From NCBI RefSeq assembly GCF_026151205.1, contig NC_087079.1:2885730-2949729 (forward strand): a stretch of 64,000 nt of DNA, read 5' to 3'. Positions 8,572-17,889 of this stretch are shown piece after piece (the stretch's first letter is position 1; each line of letters starts with the position of its first letter). Below the pieces are notes generated by a model, which ran no database searches, was not told the origin of the DNA, and saw only the letters and a program-made list of their open reading frames with translations. The position numbers were made by a program, and so were the translations under genes. Source of the stretch: Bolinopsis microptera (Eukaryota > Ctenophora > Tentaculata > Lobata > Bolinopsidae).

Positions 8572-10005
8572 ATGTGTGATAGTTATACAGCTGAAATGGA
8601 GTGGGCGACGTTGATTTTAGAAAGGGGTAAGATTCAGTCTAGCGTTGATGAAATAATGAAGGAGATAGAGGGTTTAGATCCTGGTGCAGATAGCAATAGC
8701 ATTTCCGAATTAGAAGATAAGTTGAAGGAATTACATTCAGCTTTAGAATGCCTGCAGGATAAGATTGATAATGCACGGCCTAAGCCAGTTAGCACAGTTA
8801 CTAACGCCCCTCCAGCTAGTTCTAGCAGTAGATTTCAAGAGAACGTGCACGTTATGAATCCTGTTATTAAATCCGAGCAGGTTCAGTTTAGAAACGCGAA
8901 CACCGAGGATGATTTTGGTAACAGTATTATAACCCCATTGAATAGTTCAGTAGCTGGTCCACATTTGACAGGTGCCAGGCCTCCCAAGCCTCCTTATTTT
9001 GAAACTGGATCTAATTTCATCAAATTTGCCAGGCGATTCAAGGAGCATTTGATTCTATGTGGGCATAGTGGTGGTTCGGATGTTAGTACGTACATGTTGT
9101 CATACATTCGTTGTGAATCCACTTGGGAAACACTGCAGAAAGTCTCTCTCAGGCCGGAAGAGAAATGCAATATCGATCTTCTCGTTAAGCGATACTCAGA
9201 GGAGATGTTTCCTTCTACTCAATCTTGGGCCTTTAGAACTGAGCTCATGTCGTTGCGTCAGTTACCAAGTGAGAACCTCCAGCAGTTCATTGCACGTATA
9301 GAGGAGCTTGCTTTGAAAGCTGGGTATGACTGCGAGTCTAAAAGGGACGAGAGTTGTATGCATGTTCTGGTTGTAGGAGCTCGTGACATAGCTGTAAGGA
9401 CTAAGCTTTATGAGTCCCAGTTACATTCCTATAGTGAGGCGGTTAAACTAGCAATCCACACTGAGCGTATAGCGTTAGCTGTTGGTGGTGAACCAGGTGG
9501 TTTCACTCAGGCCCCGGATACGATTTTCGCTGTAAATAATTCTGAATTAAATGGCCAGAGAACTAGAGTTGCAGCACCTGGGCAAAATCGGGACCGTGTT
9601 ATGACGGACACTAGGCAGGAGATTTATCGTCCTGAATGTCCTCCTTCCCAGTCGGGAGTTAACCAGCACACTGGCCATTCATGGACTCCTAATCTAGTTA
9701 GCAATAGTTTTAGGGGTGGTATGAGGAATGATGATCGTAGAAACCCGCCTGGTCAATCACGTTATCAGCCAGCTCGCAATTACGTGGGTAGTTCGAGTAA
9801 TCGGGGATCACGTAATGTCCGCCCCCAGTTAGAAGGTTGTTGGGAGTGTGGTGATAGTGGGCATTTTCAGAGAAACTGTCCGAGCAGATTTGCTGGGAAT
9901 AGAGTTAGATATCAAGACAGAGGGTCTGCATATCAGAATGGTCATGGCCAGCATCGTGGGAACAGAGCATATAGACCTCGAAATCAGGGGCCTTTAAACT
10001 TCTAA
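8572..10005 (+). CDS. gag: Ty3/gypsy Gag
   Basis: 477 residues. An N-terminal coiled coil (about 10-65, with SELEDKLKELHSALECLQDK) precedes a retrotransposon-gag capsid region (about 140-310), then a basic Arg/Gly/Asn-rich nucleocapsid with one CCHC zinc knuckle, CWECGDSGHFQRNC, at residues about 423-436. The protein forms the virus-like particle and packages element RNA. The stop TAA at 10003 lies four bases after a TTTAAAC slippery heptamer, so part of the product should continue into Pol. The start ATG is in the context AGCATGTG and is the first long-frame ATG after the leader. Confidence 0.9.
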   Translation: MCDSYTAEMEWATLILERGKIQSSVDEIMKEIEGLDPGADSNSISELEDKLKELHSALECLQDKIDNARPKPVSTVTNAPPASSSSRFQENVHVMNPVIKSEQVQFRNANTEDDFGNSIITPLNSSVAGPHLTGARPPKPPYFETGSNFIKFARRFKEHLILCGHSGGSDVSTYMLSYIRCESTWETLQKVSLRPEEKCNIDLLVKRYSEEMFPSTQSWAFRTELMSLRQLPSENLQQFIARIEELALKAGYDCESKRDESCMHVLVVGARDIAVRTKLYESQLHSYSEAVKLAIHTERIALAVGGEPGGFTQAPDTIFAVNNSELNGQRTRVAAPGQNRDRVMTDTRQEIYRPECPPSQSGVNQHTGHSWTPNLVSNSFRGGMRNDDRRNPPGQSRYQPARNYVGSSSNRGSRNVRPQLEGCWECGDSGHFQRNCPSRFAGNRVRYQDRGSAYQNGHGQHRGNRAYRPRNQGPLNF

Positions 10006-10037
10006 AGGGTGGCCCTAGATTTAAAAGGAGGTCACCC
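9993..10037 (+). promoter_or_regulatory. programmed -1 ribosomal frameshift signal between gag and pol
   Basis: TTTAAAC at 9993-9999 is read as T TTA AAC in the gag frame, which is the exact X XXY YYZ register. A 7-base spacer follows, then an 8-bp stem, GGGTGGCC (10007-10014) with GGTCACCC (10030-10037) including one G-U pair, and a 15-base loop. The pol frame is -1 to gag and is open from 9975, so slippage here gives Gag-Pol. Confidence 0.82.
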
Positions 10038-13000
10038 GCGGTCAAAAACACACGTTACTATGAAGATTGTAACGAGATTGGTGGCAGTAAGGGAAACTGC
10101 ATTTTGGTTGGAGGAAATTGTGCGGGTAGATCAGCAAATTTCTTCGTGGATACGGGATCATCCATTTCTATAGTTGCTGAATCATTTGTCAGATTTATAG
10201 ATAGGTTTGAAAAGGTTGTATCGTGTAATCTCAAGCTTAAGTCTTTTTCGGGTAATGACATAAAAACTTTCGGTCAGATTAAGCTTCCAGTGGTTATTGC
10301 CGGAAAATCTTTTGAACACACGTTTGTTGTTTCTGAATTTCATGAGGCAGAGGTTCTGATAGGCATGGATTTGATGTTTGATCAGGGGATCAATATTAAT
10401 GCCAGGGATAGATTACTGTATACTAACAAGGGTTCATCGTGTTTTAGAACACCTCCAAAACCCACTAAGCGCTGCATGAAGGTAGTATGCAACGAGACAG
10501 TAATTATACCACCTCTCTCGGGCACTCATATACAAGGCAAATTGCTGCGACCTAGAAGTCAACGTGATGACGTTTATGGACAGTTAGAACCTCATATTAA
10601 CACGGTTGTAGGCACTGGCATATTCACAGCGCACTCTCTCATACGGTCTGAGGACAACATGGTCCCTGTTAGAGTCATGAATCCTACAGATAAGCCTGTG
10701 AAGATAAGTAAGAGAACCTGGCTGGGCAAGATGAAGCCAGTAGAGTTTGGTGAGCGAGTGATGAGAGTAACCTGTGAAACGGTTAATGCGATATCATCTG
10801 ATTGTTCAGTGCCAGAGGTGAGCAAGCTAGCTGACGAGGAGCCGCTAGTTAAGGAATGGGATAGAGAGAGTCTTTTCAAGCAGTTAAAGTTAGACGAGTT
10901 GAAGATTAGCGAGGAAGACAAGAATGATCTTCGAGAGACTGTGTGGGAGTATAGAACCGTTTTCTCGAGTGGAGAGCATGATTTAGGTTGTTGTAATTTC
11001 TTTGAGGCACATCTCCAGCTCAAGGATAACTATAAGCCTAGATGGGTTCCATCGAGAAGGATTCCGTTTAAGCAGCAGCCGGAAATGGATAGACAGATTA
11101 GAGGTTTGCTTAGATCGGGTGTAGTTGAGGAATGCCCTGACCACTCTAATTTTAATTCTCCCCTTTTCCTGGTGCCATCAGGAGATCGCTCTAGATTAGT
11201 TGCGGATCTGAGAATGGTAAATTTAGAGCTTCAGGATGATTTGATGGAGCTGCCTAACTTGAACCACATTTTAGACAAAGTGGGCGATAAGAATCTGTAT
11301 TCGACAGTGGATTTGAGTAAATCTTTTCACCAGGTTCCGTATACCAAGGAATCCAGGCATGTCACGGCGTTCATGCACAATCAGAAACGGTATCAGTTTG
11401 CTAGAATGGTCATGGGCCTGAAATCTAGTTCAGCTACGTTTACTAGAATGGTCATGCGGTTGATAAACGGTCTGGGTATATCAGATGCGTTAGCATTCTT
11501 CATAGATGATTTGTTGATATTCACACGTGATGTTAAGTCTCACATTCAGATACTGTCAGTACTCTTTGCTCGTCTAAGGTTGGGTAATCTGAAACTAACA
11601 CCTCGTAAGTGCAGATTTTTACGTGAGGAGGTCGAATATGTCGGTATTACTCTAACTAAGGAAGGAGTCAGGATGAACGACTCTCGTATAGAGCATATTA
11701 AGAGTCTAGAACCTCCCAGTAATAGAGCTGAATTGCAATCAGTTTTAGGCATGTTGAATTATTCCAAGAAGTTCTGCAAGGGATATTCCGAGATAGCACG
11801 TCCGCTCTATGCGTTACTTCGTAAGAACAAGGTATTCGAGTGGACCGAGGATTGCCAGATTGCATTTCAGAAGTTACGTGACATGTTGATATCTAGTCCT
11901 GTCCTAGCATTCCCGGAGGTTAGTGATCCGGAAAATAGTTATGAGGTAACTTTGGATGGTTCTAAACACGCATTTGGTGGTACTTTGACTCAGTGGATCA
12001 AAGGTAAGAGGAGGGTAATTGCGTACTTTTCTCGTAAGGTTCCGGACCACAAGCGGATATGGCCGCAAACTCAGATTGAATTTGAGACTTTATATCAGAC
12101 TCTGAAACATTTCTCGGTTTACTTACGTGGCGTTAAAAACTTCACGGTTATCACAGATTGTCTGCCACTCTTGAACATTACGACAATATTTTCTAAAATG
12201 TCATCTTCGGTCATCAGGAAGCTTCAAGAGCTTGCTAACTATACTTTTACCATGAAGCATATCTCGGGGAAGAGTAACCAGATGTGTGATGGACTTAGTC
12301 GGTATAAGTATCAGGTTTATGGTAAATCTCGAGAAAATGTTGCGAGCATTGGTCATAGTTCCACTTTTAGTCTTGATGCTGCGTTAGAAGGAGTAAACCG
12401 GGTGAGACGTGAGCATTATAGATGTAAACACCCGACACTGTTTAAGAGGATGCAAGTACCGGTTAGCAGCGAGACTGTGGTTGATGATGATTGCAGTAAT
12501 CTGATTGAGGAATCTTGCAATGAGGTGAGTGTTGAGGACAGTATGATTCCGGGGTTCTTGTTTGATGAAAATAGTGAAGACCCTAGTATTGTAAGCATTG
12601 TTCAGATTACGCCTGAGGTTGATAGCCGTCATTGCAATTGTAGTCTGACCCAGGCTGATCCTATTCCTACAGAGGAAGCATCAGTAGTGGAGATGGTTTC
12701 AGCGGTTACTAGTGATGTAAGCTCACTAGAGAGAGGGGTCAAATTTCTTAATCCTACCAATGAGCAGATTAAACAGGCTCAGAAGGATGATGATATTTTA
12801 AACCAGGTCTACAGCTGGGTTACCAAGGGTGAGAAACCTGTTGCAATTCAGACTAGTAAACTGCCTCAGGAACTGTTGAGTTATTGGAAACAGTTTGATC
12901 TTATAAGTATCAAGGACGGGATACTTAGGAGACGTTGGACTGAAGTGAGGGATCCGGAGGGAAGTAGAGAGTTGATCATAGTCCCCGAATCCTTGCATGA

Positions 13001-14459
13001 ATCTGTCCTGGACATGGTGCATAACCAGGAGACTGCACATGCTGGAGTAGAAAATTGTCTTGAGGTCTGTAAACGACATTTCTACTGGCCGAAAATGGGT
13101 GAATGTTTCAAATTGTGGATCGCAGCATGTTGCAAGTGTGCAGCAAGTAAGCCACCTCAGGCGTACAATAAGGCACCCCTCAAGCACATATTGTTCCACT
13201 CATTTAACTCAGCAATTTGTTTCGATCATATAGTTCCTGAGAAGGTTGGTGCTACACCTAGAGGTTATAAGTATATTTTGACTATAACTGATTGTTGGTC
13301 AAATTATGTGGTAGCTATTCCTACTAAGACCCAGACAGCTAAGGAGAGCGTGTCCTTGATTCGTAGGTTTTGGATTGATCGTTTTGGCCAGCCTAGGTTC
13401 ATGATGGCTGATAATCATCCGGGGTTTAGAGCTAAGTATTTCGAGACCATAGCTCAAGCATTGGATTGCAAGTACATTCATGGCCAACCGTACGTTTCTC
13501 GTAGTACAGGTAGAGTTGAGAGAGCAAACCGTCGGTTGAATACTGCTCTGAGAACCAGCTTACCACCGGGACGATACCAGGATTGGGATCTTTGGTTATC
13601 TAGAGTGGTCTTTGTACTTAACTCGTTGCGAAATCGGCACACAGGTTATTCTAGCAACAGGTTGGTGTTTGGTCGTGAGTTAAACACACCTTTAAGCCTG
13701 CTAGCTGAGAATCGTAAGGATTTCGAGCTAGAGCCTATGAAGGAGAATGAGTTTGATGTTGAAGCGTACGAGCTGTACAAGAATCTCAAGTTTATCACCA
13801 GGAAGGTGAGGGTCCAGGCTGAGCGTGATTTTTGCTATGCACAGAGATATCACGATAAGCACGTTAAGGGACCATTCTTTGAGGAAGGTGAGGAAGCGTT
13901 TGTTTTGATAAATTGTCCAAAGCACAAGTTCGGTCCTCGTTGGGTTGGCCCGTATAAGATCTCTAAGAAGATAAACGATCACTTGTACTGTTTAGATTTG
14001 CCTGATGGAGAAAGGAAGGTGTTTAACATTGGTAAGTTAAAACGGTATGTCAGGAACAGATTTTCTAAAAAACTAGAGACTAGTCCTACAGTGCCGAAAA
14101 CTGTGAGCAAGGAAGCTGAGTTGAAAATGGAATCATCGGACCGATTTGTAGATTATTCCGATAGTGACAGTGAAGAGGAGATAGATTTTCAACTGAGAAG
14201 AGCACCAGTTGTAGCAAGGAGAAGAGAGGTTCATCCGAAGAGGTTTCGTCCGGAGAGGGATGGTGCAGCTAGCATTTATAAACAACCTAGTTTAAGTTCC
14301 ACTCCTAGGGTTGTAAATAGTCCTGTACAACTAGATATGAATTCTACTAATCCTAGTTTTAGTACTGTAACACCTCTCACACATAACATTCCCTCAGGCG
14401 ATAGTGTAGAAACAGTTGATAATTCTGCAGAATTTTTCACTCCGGCTAGAGAAAGATAG
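10002..14459 (+). CDS. pol: Ty3/gypsy Pol polyprotein
   Basis: About 1,480 codons in the -1 frame, expressed after frameshifting; the open frame overlaps gag's end. Counting from the TTG at 10104: aspartic protease DTGSS at about 16; reverse transcriptase with YSTVDLSKSFHQVPY and the catalytic FIDD at about 466-469; RNase H with LDGSKHAFGG at about 618; integrase zinc-binding HHCC (H...H...CCKC, from about 973); and integrase core with Asp in ADNHPGF and Glu in RVERANR, 35 residues apart (DD35E). An SH3-like C-terminal region (FGPRWVGPYKISKKI) follows. All catalytic residues seen are intact. The ORF ends at TAG 14457, after which the same frame stays open. Confidence 0.92.
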   Translation, partial: LKGGPRFKRRSPAVKNTRYYEDCNEIGGSKGNCILVGGNCAGRSANFFVDTGSSISIVAESFVRFIDRFEKVVSCNLKLKSFSGNDIKTFGQIKLPVVIAGKSFEHTFVVSEFHEAEVLIGMDLMFDQGININARDRLLYTNKGSSCFRTPPKPTKRCMKVVCNETVIIPPLSGTHIQGKLLRPRSQRDDVYGQLEPHINTVVGTGIFTAHSLIRSEDNMVPVRVMNPTDKPVKISKRTWLGKMKPVEFGERVMRVTCETVNAISSDCSVPEVSKLADEEPLVKEWDRESLFKQLKLDELKISEEDKNDLRETVWEYRTVFSSGEHDLGCCNFFEAHLQLKDNYKPRWVPSRRIPFKQQPEMDRQIRGLLRSGVVEECPDHSNFNSPLFLVPSGDRSRLVADLRMVNLELQDDLMELPNLNHILDKVGDKNLYSTVDLSKSFHQVPYTKESRHVTAFMHNQKRYQFARMVMGLKSSSATFTRMVMRLINGLGISDALAFFIDDLLIFTRDVKSHIQILSVLFARLRLGNLKLTPRKCRFLREEVEYVGITLTKEGVRMNDSRIEHIKSLEPPSNRAELQSVLGMLNYSKKFCKGYSEIARPLYALLRKNKVFEWTEDCQIAFQKLRDMLISSPVLAFPEVSDPENSYEVTLDGSKHAFGGTLTQWIKGKRRVIAYFSRKVPDHKRIWPQTQIEFETLYQTLKHFSVYLRGVKNFTVITDCLPLLNITTIFSKMSSSVIRKLQELANYTFTMKHISGKSNQMCDGLSRYKYQVYGKSRENVASIGHSSTFSLDAALEGVNRVRREHYRCKHPTLFKRMQVPVSSETVVDDDCSNLIEESCNEVSVEDSMIPGFLFDENSEDPSIVSIVQITPEVDSRHCNCSLTQADPIPTEEASVVEMVSAVTSDVSSLERGVKFLNPTNEQIKQAQKDDDILNQVYSWVTKGEKPVAIQTSKLPQELLSYWKQFDLISIKDGILRRRWTEVRDPEGSRELIIVPESLHESVLDMVHNQETAHAGVENCLEVCKRHFYWPKMGECFKLWIAACCKCAASKPPQAYNKAPLKHILFHSFNSAICFDHIVPEKVGATPRGYKYILTITDCWSNYVVAIPTKTQTAKESVSLIRRFWIDRFGQPRFMMADNHPGFRAKYFETIAQALDCKYIHGQPYVSRSTGRVERANRRLNTALRTSLPPGRYQDWDLWLSRVVFVLNSLRNRHTGYSSNRLVFGRELNTPLSLLAENRKDFELEPMKENEFDVEAYELYKNLKFITRKVRVQAERDFCYAQRYHDKHVKGPFFEEGEEAFVLINCPKHKFGPRWVGPYKISKKINDHLYCLDLPDGERKVFNIGKLKRYVRNRFSKKLETSPTVPKTVSKEAELKMESSDRFVDYSDSDSEEEIDFQLRRAPVVARRREVHPKRFRPERDGAASIYKQPSLSSTPRVVNSPVQLDMNSTNPSFSTVTPLTHNIPSGDSVETVDNSAEFFTPARER

Positions 14460-14711
14460 GCCGCTAGAAGATCATCGAGTCCGGTTGTTAGTGAAGGAAC
14501 GATGGGCCCTAACAGTTCTATGTCATATGATACAGTGGGGCACGACATTGACACAACAGGATCGCTTTCTCCTGTGGATCTAAGAAGACAGAGCCCTCCG
14601 AGGGAGGAGCGCAGATATAACACTAGGAGACCTGAGGAACGGAGACAACCTGATCGTCTAGGATACAACGTTAGACTAGTTACGGATCTTATAAAACTCT
14701 TCAACCAGTAG
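14460..14711 (+). CDS. in-frame extension after the pol TAG
   Basis: The pol frame continues for 83 sense codons after TAG 14457-14459 to a second TAG at 14709. The extension is rich in Arg, Ser and Pro, like the end of pol before the stop (ERRYNTRRPEERRQP). Either TAG is a recent nonsense change in this copy or it is read through. It carries no domain that I recognise. Confidence 0.4.
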   Translation, partial: AARRSSSPVVSEGTMGPNSSMSYDTVGHDIDTTGSLSPVDLRRQSPPREERRYNTRRPEERRQPDRLGYNVRLVTDLIKLFNQ

Positions 14712-15444
14712 AAGACGAGGAGATGCCCGGATAGGGAAGTACACTTACTTCTGGAATCTAGTTTCAGAACAGTATAGTCTTACTCACTTAGCTAGACTTT
14801 CTACTTAGTATTTAGCAGTGGAACCGTACCTTACTTAGGTATAACACGTTATCTTTCAGAATATTACTGATAGGGATATTAGGATCTTTACTCGCAACAC
14901 GAACCGTTCAGGGCTGCTTTAGTGGCGGAAACGTAGAGACTTTCGAATTTATTTTGACTTCTTTGTTTGCTTGTCAAAGAAGATTTAGAGATTCGATACA
15001 TCTCTATCAAATGAGGAAGACTCAACACCAAAGACTCTACAACTTGGTGCAAAAGGGAAGTATTTGAAAGTTTTGGAAAGTTTGGCAGTATCGAGATAGC
15101 CCGACCACGGTCCGCGGACCACTGTCCGCGGACCACTGTCTGCGGACCACTGTCTGCGGACCACTGTCTGCGGACCACTGTCTGCGGACCACTGTCTACC
15201 AGATCATATTACTGTATAATAGTTTTGAAAGATTTGTGGAAGTCAAATTCAGTTTTAACTTTAGAATTTTGAGGATTTAAATTTAATGCACAGGGTTAGG
15301 GCCGTGTATTTTATTTTTGAGACTTGACTTATTTTTAAGTTTTGGACTTTTGATGCGTGGGAGCATTGAAATTTAAATTGATTTATTGAAAAGGACGATT
15401 ATTTTATTGTTTTAAAATATTCGAAAAAAATTTTTGGGTAGAGA
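14712..15444 (+). other. 3' untranslated part of the LTR retrotransposon
   Basis: No gene. It contains the 14-bp minisatellite (15110-15196) and then an AT-rich stretch ending in TTTTTGGGTAGAGA, a purine-rich run abutting the 3' LTR that is the likely polypurine tract. Confidence 0.6.
15110..15196. repeat. 14-bp minisatellite in the LTR retrotransposon
   Basis: About six units of CTGTCTGCGGACCA, the first ones with CCGCGG variants. It is GC-rich and sharply unlike the AT-rich sequence around it. Confidence 0.85.
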
Positions 15445-16132
15445 TGTTGTAATATGGTATTTAGAGATATCTTTTAGGATATCTTAGTTTTAGAATAACG
15501 TTTAAGGGACGTATAATTTAGTATGTATTTCCGGGTATATAATAACCAATGTTTTATATGTTCGTATTTGGGAGTTACACATTTTGAGTGTAAGTCGGTT
15601 GGCTGGCAGACCTACTGTCAGACTAACTGTCTGAAACGAGCCGTCCGCTCACTTTGCACCTGACTAACAGCCAGACCTGTGGTTGGTCCTCGCGGACGCA
15701 GGGTGACTGCTAGTGGAGTGCTCATTGGCGAGACGGCGTGTCACGTGGTACAAGCAAATGCGTTGTGCCGTCACGCAGTGTGGCGTGACGAAGTTTTGAG
15801 AGTATACCCAGAGAGCCGAATGTGGAGAGCTCACTTCTTAGTTGCCCCTTAATCATTTTAAGGGATTCTAATTGACGATAGCCAGTCTGACTGAGCACTA
15901 TCTTTTGTGATTAGACACGTCGAGTGATCTATATTCACGTCAATTGTTTGGAGCGAACACTTGGAAGTTTTTATCTGTTGACGTTCACTTTGTGTTACTT
16001 TTCCTTTTAATTAATTATCCATTTTAATATACTCGTTTCATTTCTACCTTACGGTACGCCCTGCCGTTCGTGCTTCGTGACTAGAGCTTGACTAGCATAC
16101 ACTAAACACTAAGAAAACTCCATTTTCTATAT
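15445..16132 (+). repeat. 3' LTR
   Basis: Direct repeat of 7392-8077, identical over most of its length. It starts TGTTGTAATATGG where the 5' copy starts TGACAATATGG, and its last 25 bases carry a few differences. TATATAATAA is at about 15536. Confidence 0.88.
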
Positions 16133-17889
16133 TTGCCGTGACAAAAAATGAATGCCAAAAGTCATGTTTGACTTCAAAATATCACATTTCACTGCATATA
16201 TTCATTTTGACATGGGTAAGATCTGCTTTTATCAAGTAGAGGTCAACTTTTTCAAGACCCGCTTTCTAAATTGAGACTTTGAGAGGCACCATTGCTGGCA
16301 TCCTTGCCATTATTATTATATTGCATGTTAAATTTTATCATTGCGAAGTGTTCTGTAGTTTTTTGAGAACGGGTTTACCTGAAATTCCAATCATTACATA
16401 TCTTATCATATCAAATATATTTAAATAACGTTACATTAATTTGATGAGTTTATTTGTTTTTGCAGAACACTGTATGATCATGTGTCATCACAGTATTAGA
16501 TCTCGGTGAGAGATAGATCTAGAGCTACAGAACGTTAGTATATCAAATACAGTGCAACTTTGCAGAATCTACTTAAGTATGTTAATTCGATGCGTCAACA
16601 CAGGTTAACTCAAAGTACATGGTGTTTTATCTCTAAAATCACGTGTCTCATTCACTACTCAACTTCAATGTAACAAATATAATCATCACACGTAAACGAT
16701 AACATTAATTTGATCACGTACAGAACTTCATCTACACTTGCAAATCACGTGACGTACACAATAACATTAATAATTTGATAAGAAGAGTATCAAACACCCT
16801 TACAAGTCACGTGACAGACGTTATCCGTTCATATTGGCTAGCTAGTGTCACATTGTTCAATTACTAGTGTATGAATCAATTAACAATGCCAGCTAGTATC
16901 ACATTATTCAATTACTAGTGTATGAATCAATTAACTTGTCAGCTAGTATCACATTGTTCAATTACTAGTGTATGAATCAATTAACACTGCCAGCTAGTAT
17001 CACATTATTCAATTACTAGTGTATGAATCAATTAACTTTGTCAGATAGTATCACATTATTCAATTACTAGTGTATGATTCAATTAACATTGCCTTAGTTC
17101 ATTCAATTACGAGTGTATGATTCAATTAACATTGCCTTAGTTCATTCAATTACGATGATTCAATTAAATGTGCTCGCCTCTATACAGAACCCTTATCTAT
17201 ACCCTACTGATACAAAGAACGATGATATGAATACTGAGCTGAGATACTATGGAGCTTGCACCGACCTGCACCAACATCCATTATAGTAACATCGTTATTT
17301 CCAAGTTCTTATTGGAAAGAACCAATAATTTATTTTCTATGAATCATTGTGGACAGTATCAGCCCATTTCTTTAACAGTTTTTATTTATATTTGTTAATT
17401 TAAGAATATTTATTGCTATCAGTGACTCCGTACCCTCACAAACCAACTTTTGTCACTTGCTGCATGTTTGAGTTTTTCCATTATATTTTGGACAGTGTAG
17501 CTGCATATTTGCACTAGACACAAATATATTTTTAAAACTTTTTTGTGACCCACCACGACTTTATTATTATTTTTTTCAATTATCCAATAATTTGAGTTCT
17601 GTCCGATTGTTCACGATTGTTCACGGGTCATAACATGTTAGCACAGGTCATATTGTGTTAAAAGTGAGTAGACGCAACTGTCACCTATAATTAAATGAAC
17701 TTCATATTTGTCTTTTATTTTGTCGGTTGATCTTTTTTTCGGTTGATATTTTTGTAAAGCGCAACTTTAGTCGCTACATCCCCCAGATAAATTGTATTAG
17801 GAATAAAAGAGTCGGACTTTTGCTTTATATTATTAACATCACTGGCATGATAAAAAAACTGCTACTATATTCATTATTCGTTACAGGGA
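16133..17889. other. gene-free interval with a 51-bp tandem repeat
   Basis: No coding region supported. It is AT-rich host DNA after the LTR element and holds the tandem repeat at 16838-17165. Near 17881-17886, TTACAG just before the BTB gene's ATG looks like a splice acceptor, so a non-coding first exon of that gene may lie in this interval. Confidence 0.5.
16838..17165. repeat. tandem repeat, unit about 51 bp
   Basis: Five units built on AGTATCACATTATTCAATTA and CTAGTGTATGAATCAATTAAC, alternating between two subtypes (...AATGCCAGC and ...TTGTCAGC). Two or three shortened units beginning CATTGCCTTAGTTCATTC complete the array. Confidence 0.85.

Larger units (their letters stand above)
7392..16132 (+). 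mobile_element. full-length Ty3/gypsy LTR retrotransposon
   Basis: Two direct LTRs of about 690 bp frame an intact gag and an intact pol. Pol order is protease, reverse transcriptase, RNase H, integrase, which is diagnostic of Ty3/gypsy. The LTRs read as identical except for a few bases at their ends, which points to a recent insertion. No clear target-site duplication could be fixed because the outermost LTR bases differ between copies. There is no envelope-like gene; the space after pol holds only a short in-frame extension, a 14-bp minisatellite and AT-rich sequence. Confidence 0.92.

Noticed and set aside
10592-11023. 143-codon minus-strand ORF
   Set aside because: Antisense to gypsy pol, with no motif; similar minus-strand ORFs at 12798-13199 and 14276-14704 were rejected for the same reason.
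14888-15178. 96-codon minus-strand ORF with WSADSGPQTVV repeats
   Set aside because: It is a translation of the 14-bp minisatellite and flank, not a protein-like sequence.
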